Of a stretch of DNA of 42,971 nt, positions 13,870 through 22,894 are shown one piece after another. Position numbers and translations under genes: made by a program. The stretch lies in assembly GCF_023115445.1 (NCBI RefSeq), contig NZ_JALDUI010000010.1, positions 31,951 through 74,921 of the forward strand, given 5' to 3'. Numbering within the stretch: the first letter of the stretch is position 1; every line of letters begins with the position of its first letter. This stretch comes from Streptococcus sp. oral taxon 431. GTDB lineage: Bacteria > Bacillota > Bacilli > Lactobacillales > Streptococcaceae. The notes under the pieces were generated by a model that saw nothing but the letters and a program-made list of their open reading frames with translations, was not told where the DNA came from and did not search any database.

Positions 13870-13878
13870 ATTATACCA
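13870..13878 (-). promoter_or_regulatory. Promoter of the CNNM/CBS gene
   Basis: Extended -10 TGGTATAAT (hexamer at 13870-13875) with no good -35, about 32 nt before the chosen ATG. Confidence 0.6.
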
Positions 13879-14049
13879 TATTTTCCAATTTTTACACATT
13901 AATTTTCAATTTCTATGATAAAGGGGCGCTGAATAGAGAGCTGCAATCCAAGTCCTGACACCCTAGCTCAAGCCTTGTGAATCTTCAAAAAGGCTCTTTA
14001 AAATCAGAAGAGCAAAAAACAAGCAATCGTTTCTACAGTTCATGACTAA
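13879..14049. other. Intergenic, nothing recognised
   Basis: No RBS-led frame, tRNA-like fold or repeat that I can name between the CNNM/CBS promoter and the endA terminator. Confidence 0.5.
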
Positions 14050-14082
14050 TAAAAAACGAGGTTGGGATTTTTCCTCAACCTC
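14050..14082 (-). terminator. endA terminator
   Basis: Stem GAGGTTG (14076-14082 complement) with CAACCTC, then GTTTTTT on the minus strand, 8 nt after the endA stop. Confidence 0.85.
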
Positions 14083-14090
14083 TTGATCAA

Positions 14091-14921
14091 TTAGCTATTT
14101 TTTGTGACTGTGACCTCACCTGTTCGGTAATCTAACTGAATTCCCTTTTGGACATTTGGAATAACGACATTAAACTCCAACTCCCCATCAGAGGACTTGG
14201 CTTCAATATGAGAAGCTGACGGCACCAAATCTTGCTCAGTAGCATAGAGTAATGTTACGCGGTAACGCACTCGTTTGTTTTGATCTAGAGCTTTTCGAAC
14301 CAGACTTTCATAATAGTTTTGGCCTGTAGAATCTTCTGCACGCGCTTGGTTGGCCCAAGCTGTCTGTACGGCAATGTTTTTAGGATTGCTAGTAGAAGCA
14401 TCAAAGCCATCTAACCCACCGATTAAGGCATAGCCCAACAAATGCCCTCTATCGACCGCATGGTTGTAACTTCCCTTTAGATTCTTAACCTGATGCCAAC
14501 CCGCAGGCGTCCAAGATGTTGAACCATTCCCAGTCTCTTCACGATCTTTGTACTGTCTTGTCGCTTTTGACATGAGGGCGTTAGCGACAGTTGGAACCGT
14601 CTCCCCACCTACAGTTTTTGTCTTGTTATCGGCATAGGGTTTACCTGAAACCTTTGCGTCTAGATTAGTCTTATTCCCATTGACGATAAAGGCTCCCGCT
14701 CCATTCCATTCAAGAGAACCCTTAATTTGTTTTTTGATAGAATCTGTCAGGACACTTTCAGCTAATTCTTGACTTGGAGCATCCGATGCTTGCGACTTCT
14801 GCTTTACTTGCGTCTGAGGGGCAGAGTTGGAAGCTTGCATCTCCTTGATATAATAACTTCCTGCTGACAAGAGCAGAAAAAGCAAGAGACCTACTAGAGT
14901 CTGTCTAGTTTTTTTATTCAT
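14091..14921 (-). CDS. endA: DNA-entry nuclease EndA
   Basis: A 276-residue membrane-anchored nuclease of the beta-beta-alpha metal family. Single N-terminal membrane helix about 7-25, then a linker and the extracellular nuclease domain. Catalytic DRGH at 157-160 with H160 as the general base, and N in [10 protein letters not shown] region further on. In pneumococcus EndA degrades one strand of incoming DNA during transformation and cuts host extracellular traps. RBS AAGGAG abuts the left end of a BOX element, so the BOX forms the 5' leader. The murZ-epuA-endA order is the usual one for the group. Confidence 0.95.
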   Translation of the reverse strand: MNKKTRQTLVGLLLFLLLSAGSYYIKEMQASNSAPQTQVKQKSQASDAPSQELAESVLTDSIKKQIKGSLEWNGAGAFIVNGNKTNLDAKVSGKPYADNKTKTVGGETVPTVANALMSKATRQYKDREETGNGSTSWTPAGWHQVKNLKGSYNHAVDRGHLLGYALIGGLDGFDASTSNPKNIAVQTAWANQARAEDSTGQNYYESLVRKALDQNKRVRYRVTLLYATEQDLVPSASHIEAKSSDGELEFNVVIPNVQKGIQLDYRTGEVTVTKNS

Positions 14922-14930
14922 ATTTTCTCC

Positions 14931-15093
14931 TTATACTCTTCGAAAATCTCTTCAAACCACGTCAGCGTCCATCTGCAACCTCAAAGCAGTGCTTTGAGCT
15001 GACTTCGTCAGTTCTATCCACAACCTCAAAACTGTGTTTTGAGCAGCCTGCGGCTAGCTTCCTAGTTTGCTCTTTGATTTTCATTGAGTATTA
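14931..15093 (+). repeat. BOX element (boxA-boxB-boxB-boxC) in the endA leader
   Basis: boxA at the left end (TATACTCTTCGAAAATCTC), two boxB hairpins (CTCAAAGCAGTGCTTTGAG and CTCAAAACTGTGTTTTGAG) and boxC ending CATTGAGTATTA. About 163 bp. It begins 10 nt upstream of the endA start codon. Confidence 0.92.
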
Positions 15094-15127
15094 CATTCAC
15101 TTCCTAGAAAAAGACTGGTCTCCCAGC

Positions 15128-15316
15128 CTATTTTCCTGTAAATTTTGTGATGAGTTCTTGCCATTTTGCTGGCGCCAAAATAGCCCAAGGGTCTTCCCCT
15201 TTTCCTAGTATGCCATAGCCAATCATCAAACCAATAGCAAGAGCTAAGACTCCTAGTAGTAATACTACAATTACTAGGATAAAGCGACGTAAGACATATT
15301 TGGATTGTTTATTCAT
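15128..15316 (-). CDS. epuA: EpuA-like small membrane protein (DNA-directed RNA polymerase subunit beta family)
   Basis: A 62-residue protein from ATG 15316 ([11 protein letters not shown]). Basic N-terminus, one strong membrane helix about 12-35 with GYGILGKG after it, then a short extracellular tail ([16 protein letters not shown]). The family is annotated as RpoB-related/EpuA and is known next to endA; its function is unclear. It overlaps the end of murZ by 8 nt, so it is probably coupled to it. Starts a few codons upstream are possible. Confidence 0.85.
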   Translation of the reverse strand: MNKQSKYVLRRFILVIVVLLLGVLALAIGLMIGYGILGKGEDPWAILAPAKWQELITKFTGK

Positions 15317-16595
15317 CTTCATCAGCTTCCACACTTACCCGTTCAATCTTAGCTCCTAACTGGGCTAATTTTTCATGAAAACGGTAGTAACCTCTATCTA
15401 AATGGACAAGCTTTCCTACAACTGTTTCGCCTTCAGCTACCAAGCCTGTCAAAATCAAGGCTGCACTGGCACGTAAGTCTGTCGATAGAACTTCTGCACC
15501 TTGGAGTCGCTGTCCGCCGATAATACGGGCTGTATCACGGATGATTTCAGAGTGCAAACCCATACGACGCATTTCCTCTAAATGTTGAAAACGATTCTCA
15601 AATACAGTTTCTACCATAGTTGACTCACCTTGAGCAACGGTCATTAGAGCAGTGAACTGCGCTTGCATATCTGTCGGAAATCCTGGATGTGGAAGTGTCT
15701 TAACGTGAACAGCCTTTAATTTTCCACGTTGAGAACGAATACGAATTCCTTCGTCCTCATCAATGACTTCAACACCCATTTCCTGTAATTTAGCAATCAA
15801 GGGGCGATTGTGTTCCCAGATAGCATCCAGAATCAAGACATCTCCACCTGTAATGGCAGCTGCTACCATGAAGGTCCCTGCTTCAATACGGTCTTGCACA
15901 ACATTGTGGGTTGCACCGTGTAGTTGCTCAACACCAGTAACGGTAATAGTTTCTGTTCCTGCCCCCTTGACTTTGGCACCCATTTTATTTAGGAGAACAG
16001 CCAAGTCGACAATCTCAGGTTCACGCGCAGCATTTTCAATGACAGTTACGCCGTTGGCAAGAGTTGCTGCCATCATCAAGTTTTGAGTAGCACCTACACT
16101 TGGAAAGTCCATGTAGATATGTGCACCGTGCAAGCGTTCCGCCTTAGCTTCAATATAACCTGCCGTCTGAGTAATCTCAGCCCCCATTGCTTCGAGTCCT
16201 TTTAGGTGAAGGTCTATCGGACGACTACCGATAGTACAGCCACCTGGCATCGAAACTTTAGCATGTCCCACACGAGCCAAGATTGGCCCCAATACTACAA
16301 TTGAAGCACGCATCTTGCTGACATACTTATAGGGAGCTTCTTCTGTGATATCTCCAGTCGCATCAACTTCGACAATATGGGCATCCTGATCAAAGTCAAC
16401 TTGAGCATGCAATCCACGAACCACTTGATTCATGGTAAAGACATCTGATAAGATTGGAACATTTTTTAAAACAGTTTTTCCTTCACTTGCTAAAATAGTT
16501 GCCGCTAGCAGAGGCAAAACTGCATTTTTTGCGCCCTCGATGGTGACACTTCCAACCAAGCGATTATCGCCACCTCGAACTACAATTTTTTCCAT
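15309..16595 (-). CDS. murA: UDP-N-acetylglucosamine 1-carboxyvinyltransferase (MurA1/MurZ)
   Basis: A 428-residue EPSP-synthase-fold enzyme for the first committed step of peptidoglycan synthesis: transfer of enolpyruvate from PEP to UDP-GlcNAc. Substrate-binding K23-N24 in EGAKNAV; catalytic C120 in [10 protein letters not shown], the fosfomycin target. Streptococci have two copies; the one next to epuA-endA corresponds to the paralogue called MurZ or MurA1 in pneumococcus. RBS AAAGGAAA precedes ATG. It follows the DUF1146 gene by 25 nt. Confidence 0.95.
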   Translation of the reverse strand: MEKIVVRGGDNRLVGSVTIEGAKNAVLPLLAATILASEGKTVLKNVPILSDVFTMNQVVRGLHAQVDFDQDAHIVEVDATGDITEEAPYKYVSKMRASIVVLGPILARVGHAKVSMPGGCTIGSRPIDLHLKGLEAMGAEITQTAGYIEAKAERLHGAHIYMDFPSVGATQNLMMAATLANGVTVIENAAREPEIVDLAVLLNKMGAKVKGAGTETITVTGVEQLHGATHNVVQDRIEAGTFMVAAAITGGDVLILDAIWEHNRPLIAKLQEMGVEVIDEDEGIRIRSQRGKLKAVHVKTLPHPGFPTDMQAQFTALMTVAQGESTMVETVFENRFQHLEEMRRMGLHSEIIRDTARIIGGQRLQGAEVLSTDLRASAALILTGLVAEGETVVGKLVHLDRGYYRFHEKLAQLGAKIERVSVEADEDE

Positions 16596-16620
16596 AAAAT
16601 ATTTTCCTTTACTTACAATT

Positions 16621-16851
16621 TTAGAATAGCGCTCTAATTGCTTCTTGCCAGAGTTGGTAGAGATTTAGGAAAAAGGAACTAATTAGATATCCTAAACCGA
16701 TACTACACAATACTACCAAGAGTCGAATCTTCCCCGCATTGTCCTTGGTCACCTTCAAAATCCGATCCCATTTAACCAGGTCTTTCAAAAGTTGAAAGAC
16801 TAGATAGATAAAAAACATATGACTACTAAGGGTAAAAAACAATTGAATCAT
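16621..16851 (-). CDS. DUF1146-family small membrane protein
   Basis: A 76-residue protein with two membrane helices (about 4-24 and 44-66) and a basic loop [18 protein letters not shown] between them, the DUF1146/YwzB pattern. Function unknown; the gene is usually found next to murA in Firmicutes. The extended -10 TGGTATAAT ends 6 nt before the ATG with no Shine-Dalgarno, so the mRNA is probably leaderless. Confidence 0.85.
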   Translation of the reverse strand: MIQLFFTLSSHMFFIYLVFQLLKDLVKWDRILKVTKDNAGKIRLLVVLCSIGLGYLISSFFLNLYQLWQEAIRALF

Positions 16852-16857
16852 TTGCCT

Positions 16858-16866
16858 ATTATACCA
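16858..16866 (-). promoter_or_regulatory. Extended -10 for DUF1146-murZ, leaderless configuration
   Basis: TGGTATAAT with the hexamer at 16858-16863; six bases (AGGCAA) separate it from ATG 16851. Initiation 6-7 nt downstream would put the start point on or next to the A of the start codon. Confidence 0.6.
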
Positions 16867-16907
16867 TCTTCTTTTTTTCTACGCTAGTTTAGGGATTTGC
16901 CTACTGT

Positions 16908-17945
16908 TTAGGGATTGTTTTTCAAATAGTCAATCGCATCTTGAAGCGTTTTGACTGGAACGATTTTCATGTCTGTTTTAATCATTTGAGCTGCTTCTAG
17001 AGCTGTGTCATAATTACTCTTAGCATTTGGATTTGCTTTTTTAGTTTCTTCAGTTACTGGATTGTTAGGAGCAAAGAATACAGTTGCTCCTTTCTTAGCT
17101 GCGGCCACAACCTTTTTATCAATTCCACCAATATCACCAACATTCCCATCTCTGTCGATACTTCCTGTACCAGCAATGATGCGTCCATTTCGAAGAGTGG
17201 GATCTGCAATTTGCGTATAGATGGATAGACTAAACATCATCCCAGCACTAGGACCACCAATGCCAGCCGTTGAAAACTTGATTGGAATATCACTAGATAC
17301 TTCAGTACGGTCAATCAAGCCGATTCCGATACCATTTTTCCCATTTTCCAGAGTAATGATCTTTCCTTCGGCAGTCTTAACTTTCCCATCCTCCTCATAA
17401 GTAACCTTAACCTTATCTCCCAGGGTTTGAGAATTGACATACTCAACTAAATCCTTAGAACTCTCAAAAGTCTTGTCATTCACAGCTGTTACGGTGTCAG
17501 CAATATTAAGAATTCCCTTGAAAGTCGAGTTATCTGTTACAGTCAAAACATAGACACCTAAGTATTTAAGCTCAATTTCCTTACCGGCCGTTTTCAAGCC
17601 TTGATATTTGGCCATGTTTTGCGAAGTTTCCATGTAAAACTGGTTGATTCTCATAAATTCCGCATCTGATGAACCACCAGTCATCTCTTTGGCACTATGT
17701 ATGTCCGTGAAAGGTGTTAGCCAAGCATAGACTAAGTCCACCAGTCTAGCGTGCTTAACTCCAACTGTCACAAATTGATAGGAACCTTCCTCTTGGTCAG
17801 GTTGGTTATTAACTTGTAAAACCTTTCGAATATCTTCAGAAGTTCCTGGCACCTCGATATAATAAGGCAGGGGCACTGTAAAAGCGATAAAAGTGATAAT
17901 GAGCCCAATAATGAGATATAAGGGCCATCTAGTTTTTTTCTTCAT
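16908..17945 (-). CDS. PDZ/Lon-like S16 serine protease (SepM-type)
   Basis: A 345-residue membrane-anchored protease. N-terminal membrane helix about 8-28, PDZ domain about 120-200, S16 (Lon) protease domain with catalytic S233 in [11 protein letters not shown] and K278 in [11 protein letters not shown]. The S. mutans orthologue SepM trims the competence pheromone CSP outside the cell; a peptide-processing role here is inference. Its start lies inside the end of coaD (17-nt overlap). After its stop, AATCCCTAAAC is repeated 20 bp on. Confidence 0.9.
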   Translation of the reverse strand: MKKKTRWPLYLIIGLIITFIAFTVPLPYYIEVPGTSEDIRKVLQVNNQPDQEEGSYQFVTVGVKHARLVDLVYAWLTPFTDIHSAKEMTGGSSDAEFMRINQFYMETSQNMAKYQGLKTAGKEIELKYLGVYVLTVTDNSTFKGILNIADTVTAVNDKTFESSKDLVEYVNSQTLGDKVKVTYEEDGKVKTAEGKIITLENGKNGIGIGLIDRTEVSSDIPIKFSTAGIGGPSAGMMFSLSIYTQIADPTLRNGRIIAGTGSIDRDGNVGDIGGIDKKVVAAAKKGATVFFAPNNPVTEETKKANPNAKSNYDTALEAAQMIKTDMKIVPVKTLQDAIDYLKNNP

Positions 17946-18417
17946 TGTTTAACTCCTCTAGGACAGCATTTGGTACATACCCGCTGATATCTTGACCAAA
18001 TTTCAATAGTTCTCTCACAGCTGAAGAGCTGATGTATACATGCTCTGGGCGACTGTGGAGATAGATTGTCTCCATTTCTCCTGCTAGTTGATGGTTGTAA
18101 AAATCAAAACTGGCTTCATACTGAAGATCTGTTGCATTACGCAAGCCACGCACCAAGACCTCTGCACCTAATTTTCTAGCAACATCAACGACTAATTCAT
18201 CGTGAGAAGCTATGACTTTGACATTATTCAGATGGGCCACTGCTTTTTCAACAGTTTTCTTTCGGCTCTCTATCGCCAAAAATCCTGTTTTATGAGGATT
18301 ATAAAAAATTCCCACATACAATTGATCAAAGAGCTTACTTGCACGCTCAATGAGATCCAAATGTCCATTGGTCATCGGATCAAAGGAACCTGTAAATAGC
18401 CCAATCTTATCTGACAT
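17929..18417 (-). CDS. coaD: Phosphopantetheine adenylyltransferase
   Basis: A 162-residue nucleotidyltransferase making dephospho-CoA from 4'-phosphopantetheine and ATP. Signature [14 protein letters not shown] at 9-22 with H19, and ISSSAVR at 129-135 (ISSTxVR motif). Length matches the family. It starts 11 nt inside rsmD and runs into the SepM-type gene, forming a coupled three-gene unit. Confidence 0.95.
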   Translation of the reverse strand: MSDKIGLFTGSFDPMTNGHLDLIERASKLFDQLYVGIFYNPHKTGFLAIESRKKTVEKAVAHLNNVKVIASHDELVVDVARKLGAEVLVRGLRNATDLQYEASFDFYNHQLAGEMETIYLHSRPEHVYISSSAVRELLKFGQDISGYVPNAVLEELNNEEKN

Positions 18418-18946
18418 AAACCGTCACCTTACTAATCCCATATATTTTTTCCTTCCAGATGCCCAAACAAGCGATTTCTTCTGGAAGTTCTACTGATTTA
18501 TCGGTCTCACATACCACCATGACATCTTCTGAAAAAAGATTTCTCTCTGCCATTCTTTCAATATCTGACACGATTTGCTCCTTGGCATAGGGAGGATCTA
18601 AAAAAATTAGATCAAAGACACCATCAACCTGTTCTAATGCACGACTGGATTCCATTTTCAATAATTGAAATTTAGAGGTTTCCTTAGTCATCCGAATATT
18701 TTCTGCGACAATACTCTGGGCCCTGCGATCTTTCTCAACCAGTACTGCACTGGACATTCCCCTTGAGACAGCCTCGAGGGATAAACCGCCACTACCAGCA
18801 TAAAGATCTAACACACGTCCACCTTCAAAGTAGGGACCAATCATATTAAAAATAGCGCCCCTAACCTTGTCTGATGTTGGCCTTGTCGTTTTACCGTCCA
18901 GCGTCTTTAACGGACGCCCTCCGTAGATTCCTGATACGATTTTCAT
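18407..18946 (-). CDS. rsmD: 16S rRNA (guanine966-N2)-methyltransferase
   Basis: A 179-residue class I SAM methyltransferase acting on 16S rRNA G966. Motif [16 protein letters not shown] at about 45-59 and catalytic DPPY at 117-120. The rsmD-coaD pairing is widespread in Firmicutes. The extended -10 TGGTATAAT sits 7 nt upstream of the ATG and there is no Shine-Dalgarno, pointing to a leaderless mRNA. Confidence 0.95.
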   Translation of the reverse strand: MKIVSGIYGGRPLKTLDGKTTRPTSDKVRGAIFNMIGPYFEGGRVLDLYAGSGGLSLEAVSRGMSSAVLVEKDRRAQSIVAENIRMTKETSKFQLLKMESSRALEQVDGVFDLIFLDPPYAKEQIVSDIERMAERNLFSEDVMVVCETDKSVELPEEIACLGIWKEKIYGISKVTVYVR

Positions 18947-18953
18947 ACCGTAT

Positions 18954-18962
18954 ATTATACCA
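18954..18962 (-). promoter_or_regulatory. Extended -10 for rsmD, leaderless configuration
   Basis: TGGTATAAT with the hexamer at 18954-18959, then ATACGGT and ATG 18946. No -35 at 17 bp. The predicted start point falls at the start codon. Confidence 0.6.
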
Positions 18963-18971
18963 AATTCTTAT

Positions 18972-19003
18972 CAAAAAAAGAAAATCGAACCTTACGGCTC
19001 GAT
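18972..19003 (-). terminator. asnA terminator
   Basis: Stem ATCGAGCC / GGTTCGAT with GTAA loop, followed by TTTCTTTTTTT on the minus strand, 4 nt after the asnA stop. Confidence 0.85.
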
Positions 19004-19006
19004 TGA

Positions 19007-19999
19007 TTAAAGAATATTTTCGTAGGTATCTCTCACTTCTTGCGGCCAAACACTGGTTTGGACTTCACCGATGTGCTTCTTACGAAGCAGGAACATAGCC
19101 ATACGAGATTGGCCGATTCCTCCACCGATTGTCAATGGGAAGAGTCCATTTAGGAGAGCCTTATGCCATTCTAAAGTTAAACGGTCTTCATCTCCTGTGA
19201 TAGCTACTTGGCGACGGAGGGTGTCTTCATCGACACGAATGCCCATTGAAGACAATTCAAAGGCTGCACCCAAATTATCATTCCAAACAAGGATGTCCCC
19301 ATTCAAGCCATGATAGCCATTTTCAGACTCAGTTGTCCAGTCATCATAGTCTGGTGCACGTCCGTCATGAGGTTTTCCATCTGACAATTCTCCACCGATA
19401 CCAATTAGGAAGACCGCACCGAACTCCTTACAGATAGCATTTTCACGTTCTTTAGGTGTCAAGTCTGGATAGCGTTCCACCAACTCTTCAGTATGGATAA
19501 AGGTAATTTGTTTAGGTAGAATTGACTCAATATCGTAGCGTGCTTCCACTGCTAACTCTGTCAAACGAATCGCCTTATAAATCTTTTCTACCGTTTCTTT
19601 AAGATAGGCAAGATTGCGCTGTCCGTTTGGAATGACCTTTTCCCAGTCCCACTGGTCAACATAAACCGAGTGAGTCGCATCTAGTGAATCTTCGTCTGGA
19701 CGAAGGGCCTTCATGTGAACAAAGAGGCCTTCACCCTCGCCAAAACCAAAACGAGCCAAGGTATGGCGTTTCCACTTAGCAAGCGAATGTACCACCTCAT
19801 AAGATTCATCTGGAATTTGCAAAACCTTAACAGAAACTGGATGTTCAATCCCTGAAAGGTTATCCTGCATCCCGTCCCCAACCTTACTCAAGATTGGACC
19901 CTGCACTTCTACAACTTCTAACTTATCTTTCAAATACTGGGTAAAGGTATTTTTTACAAAGGAAATTTCTTCCTGTTGATGGATAAAACTTTTCTTCAT
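19007..19999 (-). CDS. asnA: Aspartate-ammonia ligase (asparagine synthetase A)
   Basis: A 330-residue AsnA, making asparagine from aspartate, ammonia and ATP; class II aminoacyl-tRNA-synthetase-like fold. Recognised by [45 protein letters not shown] and the C-terminal [14 protein letters not shown] (class II motif 3 arginine). Usual family length. RBS AAAGGAGAG precedes the ATG; -10 TATAAT at 20027-20032. Single-gene unit ended by its own terminator. Confidence 0.96.
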   Translation of the reverse strand: MKKSFIHQQEEISFVKNTFTQYLKDKLEVVEVQGPILSKVGDGMQDNLSGIEHPVSVKVLQIPDESYEVVHSLAKWKRHTLARFGFGEGEGLFVHMKALRPDEDSLDATHSVYVDQWDWEKVIPNGQRNLAYLKETVEKIYKAIRLTELAVEARYDIESILPKQITFIHTEELVERYPDLTPKERENAICKEFGAVFLIGIGGELSDGKPHDGRAPDYDDWTTESENGYHGLNGDILVWNDNLGAAFELSSMGIRVDEDTLRRQVAITGDEDRLTLEWHKALLNGLFPLTIGGGIGQSRMAMFLLRKKHIGEVQTSVWPQEVRDTYENIL

Positions 20000-20070
20000 A
20001 CATCTCTCCTTTTGAATAATAAGATGATTATACCCTTTTGCTAGTAAAAATAAAAGTAAAAATTTAAAAA

Positions 20071-20088
20071 AGAGCTCATTTGAGCTCT
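20071..20088 (-). terminator. Terminator after the BI-1 family gene
   Basis: Perfect palindrome AGAGCTCATTTGAGCTCT followed on the minus strand by TTTTTTAAATTTTT; 7 nt after the stop at 20096. Confidence 0.75.
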
Positions 20089-20095
20089 AAAAGTA

Positions 20096-20779
20096 TTAAT
20101 CGTCACTTCCAAAGATACGCAAGAAGCTAAGAAAAAGGTTGATAAAGTCAAGGTAGAGGCTAAGCGCCAAAGAAATTGCCCAACCTGTAGCGACTTGACC
20201 ATTTGATTCTTCATAAACATAGCGAATCTTTTGGTTATCCCAAGCAATCAAACCTGCAAAAACAAGAACCATGACAATACTGATAATGTAGTCGAAGAGA
20301 CCACTGTTTAAGAATACATTAACAATCATAGCTAAAATGAGACCTACCAAGGCTGCAATCAAAGCACGCCCGATACCACTCAAGTCCTTTTTAATCACAA
20401 CTCCGATAATTGCCATGACAAAGAAGAGGGCAGCGCTAGAAATGAAAGCCGTTAGAACTGTTCCTGGTAGATAGAGTGATACGATGAAACTCAGTGAAAA
20501 ACCGTTCACTACTGAATAGATGAGAAACATCGGAAGAGCTGCTGGGCTATTTTTATAAGCCATATTACTTGCTGCAATTACAAGAGCAACTTCAACTACT
20601 CCTGTCACGATTAGCCATATGCGGGCATTAAACATCAACTGAACAAGAAGGTCTTGGAAAGTTGTTAACATCAAGGCTGAAACAAGTGCGGATAAGGCAA
20701 TCCCAACTCCTACAAAAGCATAAACTTTTGCATAAAATTGATTCAAACCTGAACGTTCTTGAATAATTGTTTGATTCAT
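20096..20779 (-). CDS. Bax inhibitor-1/YccA family membrane protein
   Basis: A 227-residue protein with about seven membrane helices throughout; the C-terminal part includes LIAWDNQKIR and two acidic residues in the last helices, the BI-1/TMBIM pattern. Bacterial members such as BsYetJ act as pH-sensitive Ca2+ leaks, and YccA modulates FtsH; the role in streptococci is unknown. Own promoter (extended -10 TGTTATAAT, 20811-20816), RBS AAGGAG and terminator. Confidence 0.9.
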   Translation of the reverse strand: MNQTIIQERSGLNQFYAKVYAFVGVGIALSALVSALMLTTFQDLLVQLMFNARIWLIVTGVVEVALVIAASNMAYKNSPAALPMFLIYSVVNGFSLSFIVSLYLPGTVLTAFISSAALFFVMAIIGVVIKKDLSGIGRALIAALVGLILAMIVNVFLNSGLFDYIISIVMVLVFAGLIAWDNQKIRYVYEESNGQVATGWAISLALSLYLDFINLFLSFLRIFGSDD

Positions 20780-20810
20780 ATCTTTTTCTCCTTATGAAAT
20801 CTTTTTACTG

Positions 20811-20819
20811 ATTATAACA
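20811..20819 (-). promoter_or_regulatory. Promoter of the BI-1 family gene
   Basis: Extended -10 TGTTATAAT (hexamer 20811-20816) about 31 nt before the ATG, with RBS AAGGAG. No clear -35. Confidence 0.6.
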
Positions 20820-20832
20820 AAAATCAAATCAT

Positions 20833-21573
20833 TTAACTCAAATAAAACATGAGTATGCCTGCAGCAATAGCGACATTGAGGCTTTCCGCTTGTCCTTTCA
20901 TGCTGATGTGGACCAATTGATCTGCCTGGTCTGTCATGAATGGACTAATGCCTTGACCTTCATTTCCCATGACCAAGGCGAAATCCTCTTGACGAACCAG
21001 TTCACGATAATCTTTAGAATTTTGAGACAAGGTGGTGGCTAGAATGGGCAGGTGATTCTTTTTAGCCTCTTCAACAAATGTTTCAACAGGCATACGATAA
21101 ATCGGCAAATGGAAATGACTGCCTTGCATGGAGCGAAGCGTTTTGAGGCTATAGATATCTGCTGACTTGCTGGAAACGATGACTCCAGAAAAACCTGCTG
21201 CATCTGCCGTCCGAATCATGGTCCCAACATTTCCAGGATCCTGCACATCTTCTAAAAAGAGATACTTTCCTTGGCTCAAATCTGGTAAATGCTCCTCCTC
21301 CTTTTGAACAATGGCAACAATGCCTTGAGGCGTTTGAGAATCTGCTAAATCGAGCAAGATTTCTTCTGTCACAAGGACAGTCTGAGGATAGTCTACTAAT
21401 TTTTCACCATACTCTGCGAGAGCAAAAATTTTCTCAATCTTTGCACCTGCTTGAATAGCTTCTTCAAACAGATGCCATCCCTCAATTAAATAAGAAGATT
21501 TGCGATATTTTTTTTGATGCAATTTCTTGGCATTTTTTACCACAGAATTGGCTTTAGAGGTTATAATAGTCAT
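20833..21573 (-). CDS. SpoU/TrmH-family RNA 2'-O-methyltransferase
   Basis: A 246-residue SPOUT methyltransferase. N-terminal RNA-binding substrate domain (SKANSVVKNAKKLHQKKYR) about 1-90; SpoU motif 1 EDVQDPGNVGTMIRTADA, motif 2 MGNEGQGIS, motif 3 SLNVAIAAGIL. Exact rRNA target not deducible. I chose ATG 21573; the in-frame TTG 6 codons upstream has no RBS. The extended -10 lies 6 nt upstream of the ATG, so the message is probably leaderless. Divergent from acylphosphatase across a 33-bp gap. Confidence 0.9.
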   Translation of the reverse strand: MTIITSKANSVVKNAKKLHQKKYRKSSYLIEGWHLFEEAIQAGAKIEKIFALAEYGEKLVDYPQTVLVTEEILLDLADSQTPQGIVAIVQKEEEHLPDLSQGKYLFLEDVQDPGNVGTMIRTADAAGFSGVIVSSKSADIYSLKTLRSMQGSHFHLPIYRMPVETFVEEAKKNHLPILATTLSQNSKDYRELVRQEDFALVMGNEGQGISPFMTDQADQLVHISMKGQAESLNVAIAAGILMFYLS

Positions 21574-21588
21574 AGAAATATTATAACA
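21562..21588. promoter_or_regulatory. Divergent overlapping promoters, SpoU methylase / acylphosphatase
   Basis: Minus strand: extended -10 TGTTATAAT (hexamer 21580-21585), 6 nt before ATG 21573. Plus strand: TATAAT at 21562-21567 for the acylphosphatase gene, inside the first codons of the methylase. The two promoters face away from each other with their elements interleaved, so firing of one should interfere with the other. Confidence 0.5.
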
Positions 21589-21606
21589 CAATCAAGGAGG
21601 TTTGGT

Positions 21607-21885
21607 ATGCAAAAGGTTAAAATGATCGCCCAAGGTCGCGTCCAAGGAGTGGGCTTCCGCTGGGGTGTCTATACCCTAGCTCTAGAACTAGGTGGCATTA
21701 CGGGTCGTGTCTGGAATAACGATGACGGAACCGTTGAAATCCTTGCCCAAGCAGAATCTTCAGCCATCATGGCCAAGTTTATCCAAGAGATCCGAAAAGG
21801 CCCTACCCCATTCTCTAAAGTAACCTATCTTGATGTTCAATTGAGTAACTTTCCATCTTATTCAGACTTCAAAATCGCAAATTAG
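21607..21885 (+). CDS. acyP: Acylphosphatase
   Basis: A 92-residue ferredoxin-like hydrolase of carboxyl-phosphate bonds. Signature GRVQGVGFRW with catalytic R18, and GRVWNNDDGTVEI with N37. ATG 21607 chosen because AAGGAGG is 7 nt upstream; a longer in-frame version would run through the divergent promoter and the methylase gene. Precedes yidC by 77 nt; the order acylphosphatase-yidC is usual in the group. Confidence 0.93.
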   Translation: MQKVKMIAQGRVQGVGFRWGVYTLALELGGITGRVWNNDDGTVEILAQAESSAIMAKFIQEIRKGPTPFSKVTYLDVQLSNFPSYSDFKIAN

Positions 21886-21962
21886 GTCTCCAGAACTATT
21901 GTATATTTTCTAAAAAAACAGTAGAATAGAAAGGTATAATTTTTAAAGAAGGAATAAAAACA

Positions 21963-22889
21963 GTGAAATCAATTAAACGAATCGCTCTCTCAGTCATGGG
22001 AGTGACTATGCTATTAGTCTTAACGGGTTGTGTCCAGGTTGATAAATCAACAGGACTCCCAACTGGACCTGTTTGGGATTTCTTGGGTGCTCCGATGGGA
22101 GAAGCTATCAAATACTTCGCCAATGATCAAGGCCTCGGTTTCGGTGTTGGAATCATCATCGTAACCATTATCGTCCGCTTGATTATCCTCCCACTTGGTA
22201 TCTACCAATCATGGAAGGCAACCCTCCACTCTGAAAAGATGAACGCTCTCAAGCATGTCCTTGAGCCACATCAGACTCGCCTGAAAGAAGCAACAACTCA
22301 AGAAGAAAAATTAGAAGCTCAACAAGCTCTCTTTGCTGCTCAAAAAGAGCACGGCATCAGCATGTTTGGCGGCGTGGGATGTTTCCCTATCCTCATTCAA
22401 ATGCCTTTCTTCTCTGCTATCTACTTTGCTGCCCAACATACTGAAGGAGTTGCCCAAGCAAGCTACCTAGGAATTCCTCTAGGCTCACCTAGTATGATTT
22501 TGGTTGCCTTTGCTGGTATCCTTTACTATCTTCAATCACTCCTTTCTCTTCATGGAGTTGAGGATGAAACTCAAAGAGAACAAATCAAGAAGATGCTCTA
22601 TATGAGCCCTCTCATGATTGTCGTGTTCTCTGTCTTCTCACCAGCCAGCGTTACACTTTACTGGGTTGTCGGTGGTTTCATGATGATTCTTCAACAATTT
22701 ATCATCAACTACATCGTTCGTCCAAAACTTCGTAAAAAAGTACGTGAAGAATTTGCTAAGAACCCACCAAAAGCAAGCAAAACTTCAAGCACTCGTAAAG
22801 ATGTAACCCCTGAACCAGCAACAGCTATCACAACTTCTAACAAGAAGAAAAACAAAAAACGCAATGCTGGAAAACAACATTCTAAATAA
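21963..22889 (+). CDS. yidC: Membrane protein insertase YidC/OxaA (lipoprotein form)
   Basis: A 308-residue insertase that helps place proteins into the membrane, alone or with SecYEG. Lipobox LLVLTGC with lipid Cys23, five membrane segments, the conserved Arg in the first conserved helix (TIIVRLIILPLG) and FPILIQMPFF; basic Lys/Arg/Asn-rich tail after about 255, as in ribosome-binding YidC2-like proteins. GTG start with GAAGGA 7-12 nt upstream; -10 TATAAT at 21935-21940. Streptococci have two YidC paralogues; this is the one next to acyP. Confidence 0.93.
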   Translation: MKSIKRIALSVMGVTMLLVLTGCVQVDKSTGLPTGPVWDFLGAPMGEAIKYFANDQGLGFGVGIIIVTIIVRLIILPLGIYQSWKATLHSEKMNALKHVLEPHQTRLKEATTQEEKLEAQQALFAAQKEHGISMFGGVGCFPILIQMPFFSAIYFAAQHTEGVAQASYLGIPLGSPSMILVAFAGILYYLQSLLSLHGVEDETQREQIKKMLYMSPLMIVVFSVFSPASVTLYWVVGGFMMILQQFIINYIVRPKLRKKVREEFAKNPPKASKTSSTRKDVTPEPATAITTSNKKKNKKRNAGKQHSK

Positions 22890-22894
22890 AAAAT

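Noticed and set aside
21514..21606. N-terminal extension of acylphosphatase
   Set aside because: Would pass through the divergent promoter and antisense to the methylase; the ATG at 21607 has a perfect RBS and normal family length.
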